From: Massilia sp.
GTDB taxonomy: Bacteria > Pseudomonadota > Gammaproteobacteria > Burkholderiales > Burkholderiaceae_D
DNA: 12,393 nt
Reading direction: 5' to 3'
NCBI GenBank assembly: GCA_028291845.1
Contig: JAQGNM010000391.1
Coordinates: 1-12,393, forward strand
Below the pieces are notes generated by a model. That model searched no databases. It was not told where the DNA came from and worked only from the letters and a program-made list of their open reading frames with translations. Every line of letters begins with the position of its first letter. Position 1 is the first letter of the stretch. The position numbers and the translations under genes were made by a program. Shown one piece after another: positions 1-6,387 of the stretch.

Positions 1-1
1 G

Positions 2-169
2 GAGCCGGAGCGGGTAGCCGCCGCCGTCTGCGAACTGCTCGAGGAAAGTATCAGCAGGGGGAGGCACAGCATCGAAGCCTGAGGGCCCGGACAAGTTCTG
101 CTGGATCTTGCGGCAGGTCTTTTTCGAGATATCGATGGCGTCCGCCACCAGCGCCGGGTCGCCGCGCAT
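2..169 (-). CDS. Unidentified partial protein, N-terminal part, runs off left edge
   Basis: An open frame on the minus strand starts at an ATG at 169 and has no stop before the window edge, giving 56 residues. It reads MRGDPALVADAIDISKKTCR at the start, then a stretch rich in proline and acidic residues. Third codon positions between about 80 and 169 are strongly G/C, as in real genes of this genome. The frame stays open upstream to a TAA at 251-253, so a TTG start at 239-241 is possible and would add residues including an FLAETSLRSARRITR segment. I do not recognise the family; the ALVADAIDIS...CRKIQ segment could be a helix-turn-helix, but that is a guess. No clear ribosome binding site precedes either start. 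The competing plus-strand frame ending at 82 cannot be fully excluded. Confidence 0.3.
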   Translation of the reverse strand, partial: MRGDPALVADAIDISKKTCRKIQQNLSGPSGFDAVPPPADTFLEQFADGGGYPLRL

Positions 170-398
170 CCGGGTAATCCGGCGCGCCGATCTTAGACTA
201 GTTTCGGCCAGAAATGGACCTTCGCAAAAACGAGCCAACAAATTGACTATTTAATTGCAATGACTCTTACCGCTACCAAGTCGAATTGGGTGAAAGAAGA
301 CCATTGGCGCGAATCGCACCTTGTAGCCGACAATCGGCGTCTTATTTGCCACCAGTACATGGAATCCAGCTCATGAATAGCGAATTCAGGCGGCAGCC
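170..398. other. Intergenic stretch without recognised features
   Basis: No open frame with convincing codon bias, no tRNA-like cloverleaf and no strong hairpin was seen here. The base composition is visibly lower in G/C than the flanking genes, especially at about 225-270. The minus-strand frame of the left-edge partial gene may extend into it as far as position 250 if a TTG start is used. Confidence 0.4.
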
Positions 399-587
399 TT
401 GAACCATGCGCTCGGGTCAGGTCCGCGATGCGTCGATAGCGGACGTCCGCAGTCTCAGGCCAAACATTACATCGACCGTGCCGGCCCGCTGGCCCAGCGC
501 TTTGTCGGATTGTCGGTGGCGCCGCTGCTGCTGCGGGCGCTGATGGGAGAAGACGCCGAGCGCCGAGGATTCGCTGGACAGTCGTAA
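399..587 (+). pseudogene. Probable 3' remnant of an unidentified gene
   Basis: This frame ends in tandem TAA stops (585-590). From about 465 to 587 it has strong G/C at third positions and reads like a genuine protein C-terminus: HYIDRAGPLAQRFVGLSVAP, then a leucine-rich helix and MGEDAERRGFAGQS. Upstream of about 460 the translation loses this character and the frame meets a stop at 378-380. The only start for the whole frame would be a TTG at 399 without a ribosome binding site. The simplest reading is the tail of a gene whose front has been lost, lying tail to tail with rapZ. I cannot name the parent family. The alternative is chance coding-like sequence, since GC-rich DNA often gives open frames. 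Confidence 0.25.
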
Positions 588-606
588 TAAAACGGTCGAC
601 TGAACC

Positions 607-1470
607 TCAGGCTTGCTCGCGGTGGCGCAATACCACCCGTTCGGTCGGTGCAAAATACGCCGCCAGCCGCTCGGCCATGTACACCGAGCGGTGCTGGCCG
701 CCCGTGCAACCGAGCGCCACCGTCAGATAGCTGCGGTTATCGGTTTTAAAGGACGGCAGCCATTTTTCGATAAAGGCGCGTATGTCTTCCAGCAATTCTC
801 CGGCAGCCGGCTGGGCATCCAGAAAGGCGATCACCGGCGCATCCATGCCGGTCAGCGGGCGCAAGGTCAAATCATAATAGGGGTTCGGCAGGGCCCGCAC
901 ATCGAACACGAAATCGGCGTCCAGCGGCACGCCCAATTTAAAGGCGAACGACTCGAAAAACAGCGTCAATGGCGCCCGTTCGAGTGCCACCAGTTCCTTG
1001 ATCCAGGCGCGCAGTTTATTGGCTGACAAATCCGAGGTGTCGATCACCAGGCCGAGTTGCTCGATCGCCGACAAACGCTCGCGTTCTTCGGTGATGCACT
1101 CGATCAGGGTGCGCCGGGAGGCGGGATTTTCGTCGGGGCGCAGCTGGTGCGACAGCGGATGGCTGCGCCGCGTTTCGGAAAAGCGCGCCACCAGCGAATG
1201 GGTATTCGAGGTCAGGAACATCACCTTGACGTCGTGTCCCTGGGCTTTCAATTGCGCCACATTGACGGGCAGTTCGACCAGCGACTCGGAACTGCGCGCG
1301 TCGACCGCCACCGCCAGGCTGGGCACGCCCTCGCTGATCAAGGTATCGACCAGCGGCCCCAGCAAGGCGGGCGGCAGATTGTCGACACAGTAATAGCCGG
1401 CGTCTTCGAGAACGTTGAGGGCCACCGATTTGCCGGAGCCGGAAATACCTGAGATAAGAACAATGCGCAT
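607..1470 (-). CDS. rapZ: RNase adapter protein RapZ (YvcJ family P-loop ATPase)
   Basis: This 287-residue protein matches the usual RapZ length. The N-terminus MRIVLISGISGSGKS is a Walker A P-loop (G8 to S15) and is followed by the family sequence AGYYCVDNLPP. The C-terminal domain carries the highly conserved GCTGGQHRSV motif. In Escherichia coli RapZ binds the small RNA GlmZ and presents it to RNase E, setting glucosamine-6-phosphate synthase levels; elsewhere YvcJ hydrolyses nucleotides. Whether a GlmZ partner exists here is unknown. I prefer the start at 1470 because the family begins MxIVLISG; an ATG at 1488 adds six residues, and neither has a clear Shine-Dalgarno sequence. It is the last gene of the ptsN-hprK operon, 39 nt after the small gene before it. 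No hairpin terminator is visible between its stop and the remnant at 399-587. Confidence 0.96.
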   Translation of the reverse strand: MRIVLISGISGSGKSVALNVLEDAGYYCVDNLPPALLGPLVDTLISEGVPSLAVAVDARSSESLVELPVNVAQLKAQGHDVKVMFLTSNTHSLVARFSETRRSHPLSHQLRPDENPASRRTLIECITEERERLSAIEQLGLVIDTSDLSANKLRAWIKELVALERAPLTLFFESFAFKLGVPLDADFVFDVRALPNPYYDLTLRPLTGMDAPVIAFLDAQPAAGELLEDIRAFIEKWLPSFKTDNRSYLTVALGCTGGQHRSVYMAERLAAYFAPTERVVLRHREQA

Positions 1471-1509
1471 GGGTCGATGATACCGCATGGCGGGCGAATG
1501 TCGAAATGC

Positions 1510-1740
1510 CTACCAGCGGCGGGCATACCGGTCATGGACGTGTCGGGCGATATAGGTGCTCAGGCCGCGCCCGGCCAGCGCCAGCGCTTGCATCGCCTGC
1601 ACATGCTGTTGGCCGCTACTGGCGAAATCATATAAATAATTGGGCGTATCGCCATGTTTGAAGCGTACGTGGATCGATTCACTCTTGATGGCGAAAGCGG
1701 CAATCCCCGATGTCCCCGACAAATTCCGGTAGGGCGTCAT
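1510..1740 (-). CDS. Small KTSC-like protein, function unknown
   Basis: This is a 76-residue soluble protein that is coupled to the gene before it: its ATG overlaps the stop of the PPC-domain gene as ATGA. That arrangement and its position inside an operon are the best evidence that it is real. The sequence has SESIHVRFKHGDTPNYLYDF, then a helix with HVQAMQALALAGRGLSTYI and a basic end RHVHDRYARRW. This pattern, beta strands with a V-F-x-G-x-x-Y core followed by a helix and a serine/glycine-rich turn, resembles the KTSC domain family, whose function is unknown. The assignment comes from pattern recognition only and the KTSC signature residues are not all present. It has no signal peptide or membrane segment. 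Co-expression with hprK and rapZ is inferred from spacing. Confidence 0.65.
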   Translation of the reverse strand: MTPYRNLSGTSGIAAFAIKSESIHVRFKHGDTPNYLYDFASSGQQHVQAMQALALAGRGLSTYIARHVHDRYARRW

Positions 1741-2132
1741 GGCGATTCGACCGCGCGCCGCACCGATAGTTCCGGATATCCGGTGGCGGGGTCGAAAGGA
1801 CGCGACAGTTGCCAGCCGGGTACCCTCACCAGCAACACTTCGGCCGTGGTGCGCACCAGGTTGCCATACACGACGTGGCCGCCCAGCACGCGGCCATCGG
1901 CGTCCGCCACCGCCATGTGCAGGTGGGCGCCGTCGGCGGCAATGGCGCCGGCAATTGAAATAATTTCAAAGTCGCCAGGGAGCATGGTCGCCTCGGGCGC
2001 GCCGGCAAAGCGCAGGCGCACGTCGCGCAAACTGCCGATGCCGGAGACGACAAAGGCGCCATCGGCGCCCGCCGCTTCCAGCGCGCGCCGCAAGTCCTCG
2101 CCTGGAGACAGGCGCAGCGGCAACAAGTCCAT
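1737..2132 (-). CDS. PPC/DUF296 domain protein
   Basis: This 131-residue protein is essentially one PPC (plant and prokaryote conserved, DUF296) domain. The diagnostic region is GAHLHMAVADADGRVLGGHV (residues 68-87), followed by YGNLVRTTAEVLL. Earlier, GAFVVSGIGSLRDVRLRFAG forms the first core strands. In plants the domain sits behind AT-hooks and mediates trimer formation. Bacterial stand-alone versions are trimeric proteins of unclear function, often labelled DNA-binding although they lack an AT-hook, as this one does. Histidines 70, 72 and 86 could form a metal site; that is an inference. The gene begins on the last base of the hprK stop (TGATG) and ends inside the start of the next gene (ATGA), so translation is very likely coupled to both neighbours. 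Confidence 0.88.
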   Translation of the reverse strand: MDLLPLRLSPGEDLRRALEAAGADGAFVVSGIGSLRDVRLRFAGAPEATMLPGDFEIISIAGAIAADGAHLHMAVADADGRVLGGHVVYGNLVRTTAEVLLVRVPGWQLSRPFDPATGYPELSVRRAVESP

Positions 2133-3067
2133 CAGTCGCCGCTCATCGCCTGGCGCTGGCGTTCCATGAATTCCTGCAAGGTGTCGATGCCGCGCAATTG
2201 CAAAATCGTGTTGCGCACCGCCGCCTCCAGCAGCACCGCGATGTTGCGGCCGGCGGCGACGGGAATCACGACCTTGCGGATCGGCAAACCCAGCACATCT
2301 TCGGTCGGAAACAGGAACGGCAGACGTTCGGCTTCCTCTTCGAGCGCCGAGCGCCGCACCAGGTGCACGATCAACTTCAAGCGCATCTTGCGGCGCACGG
2401 CGGTTTCGCCAAAAATCGCCTTGATATCGAGCAGGCCCAGGCCGCGCACTTCCAGCAGGTTTTGCAGCAGGGGCGGGCAGCGGCCCTCGATCATGTTCGG
2501 CGCGATGCGTGAAAACTCGACGGCGTCGTCCGCCACCAGGCCGTGGCTACGTGAAATCAGTTCCAGGCCCAGTTCACTTTTGCCGAGCCCGGAGTCTCCC
2601 GTGATCAGCACGCCGACGCCGAGCACGTCCATGAAGACGCCATGCATGATGATTCGTTGCGCCAATTTTTTCGACAAATACACGCGCAAATAATCGATCA
2701 CCTGGGCGGCCGGCAAGGGGGTCGAAAACAGGGGGATGTTTTGCTCGTCGCAAATGGCGAGGATGTCGGGCGGCGTGTCGAGGCCCTGGGCGATGATCAG
2801 GGCGGGCGGGCCGCCGGCGATCAATTCGCCGATGACGTGGCTGCGCGAGTTCGACTTCAGGCGATGGTAATACGTCAATTCCTGGTGGCCGAACACCTGT
2901 ATGCGCCCCGGGTGGATCAGGTTCAGGTGACCGACCTGGTCGGCGGCGGACGCCACATCGCCGGAGATCAGGCGCTCGCCGCCGGGGAATCCGGCGAACC
3001 AGCCAAGTTGCAGGCTCTCGCGATTATCGTCGTACAGCCGTTGGATGGTCAGCGGGGTTTGCAGCAT
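2132..3067 (-). CDS. hprK: HPr kinase/phosphorylase HprK
   Basis: This bifunctional enzyme phosphorylates and dephosphorylates a serine of the phosphocarrier HPr. The protein is 311 residues long, the normal size. The N-terminal regulatory domain (about 1-130) precedes the catalytic domain, which has the P-loop GDSGLGKS at residues 157-164, an upstream histidine at 142 in a MHGV context, and the family signature LLEVRGLGLLDIKAIFG at about 204-220. ATP-binding and hexamer-forming elements lie in this half. In Proteobacteria, HprK with EIIA-Ntr is usually linked to nitrogen-PTS regulation rather than classical catabolite repression. It follows ptsN by 47 nt and a GAAGAG sequence upstream of the ATG could act as ribosome binding site. 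Its stop overlaps the next gene by 1 nt. No ptsH (HPr) or ptsI gene is in the window. Confidence 0.97.
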   Translation of the reverse strand: MLQTPLTIQRLYDDNRESLQLGWFAGFPGGERLISGDVASAADQVGHLNLIHPGRIQVFGHQELTYYHRLKSNSRSHVIGELIAGGPPALIIAQGLDTPPDILAICDEQNIPLFSTPLPAAQVIDYLRVYLSKKLAQRIIMHGVFMDVLGVGVLITGDSGLGKSELGLELISRSHGLVADDAVEFSRIAPNMIEGRCPPLLQNLLEVRGLGLLDIKAIFGETAVRRKMRLKLIVHLVRRSALEEEAERLPFLFPTEDVLGLPIRKVVIPVAAGRNIAVLLEAAVRNTILQLRGIDTLQEFMERQRQAMSGD

Positions 3068-3114
3068 CGGGACTCTTCAAAGTGATAGACGGCAACGCGC
3101 CGGCATCGGGAAGT

Positions 3115-3597
3115 TTAACCCAAGGCTTGCAGGCTCGGTTGCCAATTGATGATGCGCGAATGCACCGAGCGCGGGTCGGTGTCGGTCGACAGGGCGCTGC
3201 GGATGGCGTCGTCGGAGAACATCTCGGCGATCTCGGAAAGAATCTCGAGATGTTGCTGCGTGACGTGGTCGGGAATCAGCAAAAAGAACAGCAAATTGAC
3301 AGGCTGTCCGTCCGGCGACTCGAACGGGATCGGTTCCGCCAGGCGGACAAAGGCGGCCAAAGGCGACTTCAAACTCTTGCTGCCCTTGATGCGGCCGTGT
3401 GGAACGGCAACGCCGTGCCCGAGGCCGGTGGAGCCCAGGCGTTCGCGGGCGAACAGGTTGTCCGACACCGTCGAGCGGGCAATCCCGCAATTGTTTTCGA
3501 AAATCAAGCCAGCTTGTTCGAATGCCCGCTTTTTGCTGGACACTTCGAGATCGAGCTGGACGTTTTCGAGGGATAGGATTTTGCTAAGGTTAGTCAT
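3115..3597 (-). CDS. ptsN: Nitrogen PTS EIIA protein (EIIA-Ntr), PtsN
   Basis: This 160-residue protein is one PTS EIIA type-2 domain. The phosphoryl-accepting histidine is His67 in GLGHGVAVPHGRIKG, the most conserved segment of the family. The N-terminal SKKRAFEQAGLIF and the central NLLFFLLIPDHVTQQHLEIL are also typical. PtsN receives phosphate from NPr/HPr and controls potassium transport, nitrogen responses and other targets by protein-protein contacts. It is the first gene of the minus-strand operon. A -10-like TATAAT lies about 45 nt upstream. The start MTNLSKILSLENV agrees with relatives; the region just before it has no obvious purine-rich ribosome binding site. The ribosome hibernation factor gene (hpf) and rpoN, which commonly precede ptsN in Burkholderiales, are not found upstream here. 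Confidence 0.95.
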   Translation of the reverse strand: MTNLSKILSLENVQLDLEVSSKKRAFEQAGLIFENNCGIARSTVSDNLFARERLGSTGLGHGVAVPHGRIKGSKSLKSPLAAFVRLAEPIPFESPDGQPVNLLFFLLIPDHVTQQHLEILSEIAEMFSDDAIRSALSTDTDPRSVHSRIINWQPSLQALG

Positions 3598-3641
3598 AAC
3601 ACTAGAGGTGGTGCGCTGCGCACAGTGACTTGCGACCGGGA

Positions 3642-3647
3642 ATTATA
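3642..3647 (-). promoter_or_regulatory. Candidate -10 element of the ptsN-hprK-rapZ operon
   Basis: On the minus strand this hexamer is a perfect TATAAT, about 45 nt before the ptsN start codon, which would give a leader of roughly 38 nt. The expected -35 position 17 nt further up has no good TTGACA match, so the call rests on the -10 alone. No sigma-54 GG-N10-GC signature was found in the 203 nt upstream of ptsN. Confidence 0.35.
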
Positions 3648-3774
3648 GGCCTGTTTTCCGGCTATCGCATGGCATTTATTGTTGTGGGCCGATTCAGCAA
3701 CGGTCGGCGCCAGGGTCGACACTATGCCCCGCTACGGACAAGGTCAACCGGCTACGCGCACACGATTGCGCAGC

Positions 3775-3796
3775 ATCAAAAATCCGCATTTTTCGA
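3775..3796 (-). terminator. Weak AT-rich hairpin just after queF
   Basis: Five nucleotides after the queF stop codon the minus strand has the self-complementary sequence AAAAAT-GCGG-ATTTTT, extended slightly by a TC/GA pair around a bulged G. The stem is almost entirely A-T and the T-run lies within the stem rather than after it, so it is a poor match to a standard intrinsic terminator. Its placement directly behind queF is the only reason to list it. Confidence 0.2.
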
Positions 3797-3800
3797 GTAA

Positions 3801-4646
3801 TTATTGCCGCGCGTTACGTAGATTGGGCGGGCGCCCAGTCGTAAAATTGGTACGCCATGGGTTGATATCAAGGCCGCCGCGGCGGGTGTAACGGGCGTAC
3901 ACGGCCAATTTTTGCGGTTTGCAGGCGCGCATGATGTCGACAAAAATGCGCTCGACGCATTGCTCGTGAAATTCGTTGTGTTCGCGGAAACCGATCAGGT
4001 AGCGCAGCAGGCCTTCCTGGTCGATTTGCGGCCCGACGTAATGAATTTGCACGCTGGCCCAATCCGGCTGCCCCGTCACCAGGCAATTCGATTTGAGCAA
4101 ATGCGAAATCAGTTTTTCCTCGACCGGCGCTTCTTCAAAATTGGCTTTGAGAAGTTGCGGGGCCGGCGCGTAGCTGTCGATTTCCAGGTCCAGGCGGTCG
4201 AGCAGCAGGCCGTCCAGTTCACCCATCTTGAGTGTGTCGAATTGCTCGGGCAAGGTGAGGGTGACCTGCACCGGCGCGCCGAAGCCGCCTGACAAATCCT
4301 CGCGCAGCAAGGCCAGCAAGGCGTCCTGATTGACCAGCCGGGTCTGGTTGAACGAATTCAGATACAACTTGAAGGACTTCGATTCGATGATGTTCGGGGT
4401 GTCGGCCGGCACCGTGATGGTGGCGATCGCCACTTGCGGCTTGCCGCGCATGTTCAGCCACGACACCTCGTAGGCATTCCAGATATCGACGCCGAAAAAC
4501 GGCAGTGTGCCGCGCACATTGAGCTCGTCGCGCTTGCCCTGGCGGGCGATCGGAAACAGCAGCTCGGGCGCGTAGTCGGAGCGGTAGGCGGCGGTTTTGC
4601 CGAGGGGGGAGTCGGCGGGGGTGCTGGCAGCGGTGTCGTTGGTCAT
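3801..4646 (-). CDS. queF: NADPH-dependent 7-cyano-7-deazaguanine reductase QueF
   Basis: QueF reduces the nitrile preQ0 to the amine preQ1 with two NADPH, in queuosine tRNA biosynthesis in the cytoplasm. The 281-residue length marks the long, two-domain type found in E. coli (282 residues). The QueF motif ESKSFKLYLNSFN lies at residues 88-100 and contributes NADPH binding. The catalytic cysteine is Cys188 in SNCLVTGQPDW, with the partner aspartate Asp195, and His227-Glu228 in HNEFHEQ bind substrate. All key residues are present, so the enzyme should be active. It lies 12 nt downstream of ilvA on the same strand and probably shares its transcript. I see no preQ1 riboswitch near it, although none is needed if it is transcribed from the ilvA promoter. 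Confidence 0.97.
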   Translation of the reverse strand: MTNDTAASTPADSPLGKTAAYRSDYAPELLFPIARQGKRDELNVRGTLPFFGVDIWNAYEVSWLNMRGKPQVAIATITVPADTPNIIESKSFKLYLNSFNQTRLVNQDALLALLREDLSGGFGAPVQVTLTLPEQFDTLKMGELDGLLLDRLDLEIDSYAPAPQLLKANFEEAPVEEKLISHLLKSNCLVTGQPDWASVQIHYVGPQIDQEGLLRYLIGFREHNEFHEQCVERIFVDIMRACKPQKLAVYARYTRRGGLDINPWRTNFTTGRPPNLRNARQ

Positions 4647-4658
4647 GAACGGTTCAGT

Positions 4659-6191
4659 TTATAAAAACAGCTTGTAGACGGGGTTGGCCGACTCGTCCCA
4701 GTGGCGGTAGCCGATGTTGGCGAGGAACTGGCGGAAATCGTCCATTTCCGTCTCCGGCACTTGCAGGCCCACCAGGATGCGGCCGACGTCGCCGCCCTGG
4801 TTGCGGTAATGGAAAAGCGAAATATTCCAGTTCGGCGCCATGCTGTTCAAAAAGCGCATCAGGGCGCCGGGACGCTCGGGGAATTCGAAACGGTACAACA
4901 ACTCGTCATGGGCCAGCGCGCTCTTGCCGCCGACCAAGTGGCGAATGTGCAGCTTGGCCAGCTCGTCGTGGGTCAAATCCAGCGTTTTGAAGTCGTGCTG
5001 CTCGAAACTGCGCGCCAGCAGCCCCGACTCGCCGCGGCTGCCGATCTGGATGCCGACAAACACGTGGGCCTGCTGCTGGTCGCTGATGCGGTAATTGAAT
5101 TCGGTAACATTTCGCGGTCCCACCAGCTGGCAGAAACGTTTAAAACTGCCGCGCTCTTCCGGCATGGTGACGGCGAACACCGCTTCGCGCGCTTCACCCA
5201 GTTCGGCCCGCTCGGCAACGAAGCGCAGGCGGTCGAAATTCATGTTGGCGCCGCAGGCTATGGCGATCAGGGTCTGGCCCTGCACCGGCAGTTTCGACAT
5301 GGCGGCGCGTTCCACATACGCTTTGGCGCCGGCCACCGCCAGCGCGCCGGCCGGCTCGACAATGCTGCGGGTATCTTGAAACACATCCTTGATGGCGGCG
5401 CAGATGGCATCGGTGTCGACAATGATGATCTCGTCGACCACCTGCTGGGCGACTCTGAAAGTTTCCTCGCCGACCAGGCGCACTGCGGTGCCGTCGGAAA
5501 ACAAGCCGACGTCGGGCAGGGTGACCCGGCTGCCCGCCTTCAGACTTTTCGCCATGGCGTCGGAGTCGAGCGTTTGCACGCCAATCACCTTGATGTCCGG
5601 CCGCACCGCTTTGACATAGGCGCCGATGCCGGAAATCAAGCCGCCGCCGCCGATGGCGACAAAGATCGCGTGGATGGGGCCGGAGTGCTGGCGCAAAATT
5701 TCCATGGCGATGGTGCCCTGGCCGGCGATCACGTCGGGGTCGTCGAACGGGTGCACGAAGGTCAGACTTTGCTCTTTTTCCAGCGTAATGGCGTGGTTGT
5801 AGGCATCGGTATACGACTCGCCGTGCAGCACGATCTCGACGCTGGCGCCGCCCCGTTCGCGCACCGCATCGATTTTAAGCGGCGGCGTGGTGGTCGGCAT
5901 GACGATCAGCGCGCGGCAGCCCAGCGTGGCGGCGGACAGCGCCACGCCCTGGGCGTGGTTGCCGGCCGAGGCGCAAATCACCCCGCGCTTCAGTTGTGCA
6001 GGTGACAGGTGCGCCATCTTGTTGTAAGCGCCGCGCAACTTGAAACTGAACACGCTTTGCATGTCCTCGCGCTTGAAATAGATCTGGTTGTCGAAGCGCT
6101 GCGACAGGCTCGGCGCCAGCTCCAGCGGGGTTTCGACGGCAACGTCGTACACGCGCGAAGTCAGAATTTTCTTTAAGTAATCGATGGTCAT
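4659..6191 (-). CDS. ilvA: Threonine ammonia-lyase, biosynthetic (threonine deaminase) IlvA
   Basis: IlvA converts L-threonine to 2-oxobutanoate and ammonia with pyridoxal phosphate, the first committed step to isoleucine. From the preferred ATG at 6191 it has 510 residues, close to the 514 of E. coli. The PLP lysine is Lys51 in SFKLRGAYNKM; SAGNHAQG (75-82) and the phosphate-binding GGGGLISG (181-188) follow. The C-terminal third, from about residue 330, holds two ACT-like regulatory repeats, including RFEFPERPGALMRFL, that in relatives bind isoleucine (inhibitor) and valine (activator). So this is the long, feedback-regulated form. An upstream ATG at 6230 would add 13 residues (MLFFQSPTDCPPP); neither start has a good ribosome binding site, but MTIDYLKKIL resembles family N-termini. 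The gene is divergent from the yqaA-like gene and precedes queF. Confidence 0.96.
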   Translation of the reverse strand: MTIDYLKKILTSRVYDVAVETPLELAPSLSQRFDNQIYFKREDMQSVFSFKLRGAYNKMAHLSPAQLKRGVICASAGNHAQGVALSAATLGCRALIVMPTTTPPLKIDAVRERGGASVEIVLHGESYTDAYNHAITLEKEQSLTFVHPFDDPDVIAGQGTIAMEILRQHSGPIHAIFVAIGGGGLISGIGAYVKAVRPDIKVIGVQTLDSDAMAKSLKAGSRVTLPDVGLFSDGTAVRLVGEETFRVAQQVVDEIIIVDTDAICAAIKDVFQDTRSIVEPAGALAVAGAKAYVERAAMSKLPVQGQTLIAIACGANMNFDRLRFVAERAELGEAREAVFAVTMPEERGSFKRFCQLVGPRNVTEFNYRISDQQQAHVFVGIQIGSRGESGLLARSFEQHDFKTLDLTHDELAKLHIRHLVGGKSALAHDELLYRFEFPERPGALMRFLNSMAPNWNISLFHYRNQGGDVGRILVGLQVPETEMDDFRQFLANIGYRHWDESANPVYKLFL

Positions 6192-6334
6192 GGGGGGCGG
6201 GCAGTCTGTGGGCGATTGGAAAAATAACATTGCGACCAGGACTGCGCAGGGCGGTGGATGACCGGTCTGGCAGTACGAAGCGCGGCCCCGGTTGGCGGGC
6301 TCGGCGTATCGTGTCCTTACATGGAGTTTTCCTC

Positions 6335-6342
6335 ATTATAAT
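6335..6342. promoter_or_regulatory. Symmetric -10-like octamer between ilvA and the yqaA-like gene
   Basis: The sequence ATTATAAT is its own reverse complement and contains a perfect TATAAT on each strand: 6337-6342 for plus-strand transcription and 6340-6335 for minus-strand transcription. Rightward transcription would give a leader of about 40 nt before the ATG at 6388. Leftward transcription would give about 100 nt before the ATG at 6230 or 140 nt before 6191. The -35 regions are poor on both sides; the best plus-strand candidate is CTTACA at 6316-6321 with a short 15-nt spacer. Confidence 0.35.
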
Positions 6343-6387
6343 GGACGGCTTCTCTCCCTGTGCCCGCGTTATTCCGGGCTTTTCCTG

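Noticed and set aside
2..82. Plus-strand 26-residue tail (EPERVAAAVCELLEES...) ending in TGA at 80-82, possible C-terminus of an upstream gene
   Set aside because: It reads like a plausible helix, but the codons near its end (AGG GGG AGG) are unusual for this genome and the minus-strand frame keeps better third-position bias through 169. It remains the main alternative for the left edge.
3679..3891. 70-codon plus-strand open frame over the ptsN upstream region
   Set aside because: It overlaps the end of queF antisense, has no family resemblance and lacks consistent codon bias.
4701..6005. 434-codon plus-strand open frame opposite ilvA
   Set aside because: It is antisense to a complete ilvA, has the same histidine/aspartate/glycine-rich shadow composition and shows no family motif.
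6192..6328. Possible ilvA leader peptide or attenuator
   Set aside because: I found no short frame rich in isoleucine, valine, leucine or threonine codons and no terminator/antiterminator hairpin pair.
6317..6334. Minus-strand start-stop mini-ORF (ATG TAA) with a GAGGA sequence before it in the ilvA leader
   Set aside because: If the adjacent TATAAT is the -10, transcription would begin after the GAGGA, so the ribosome binding site would be missing; a two-codon match also arises easily by chance.
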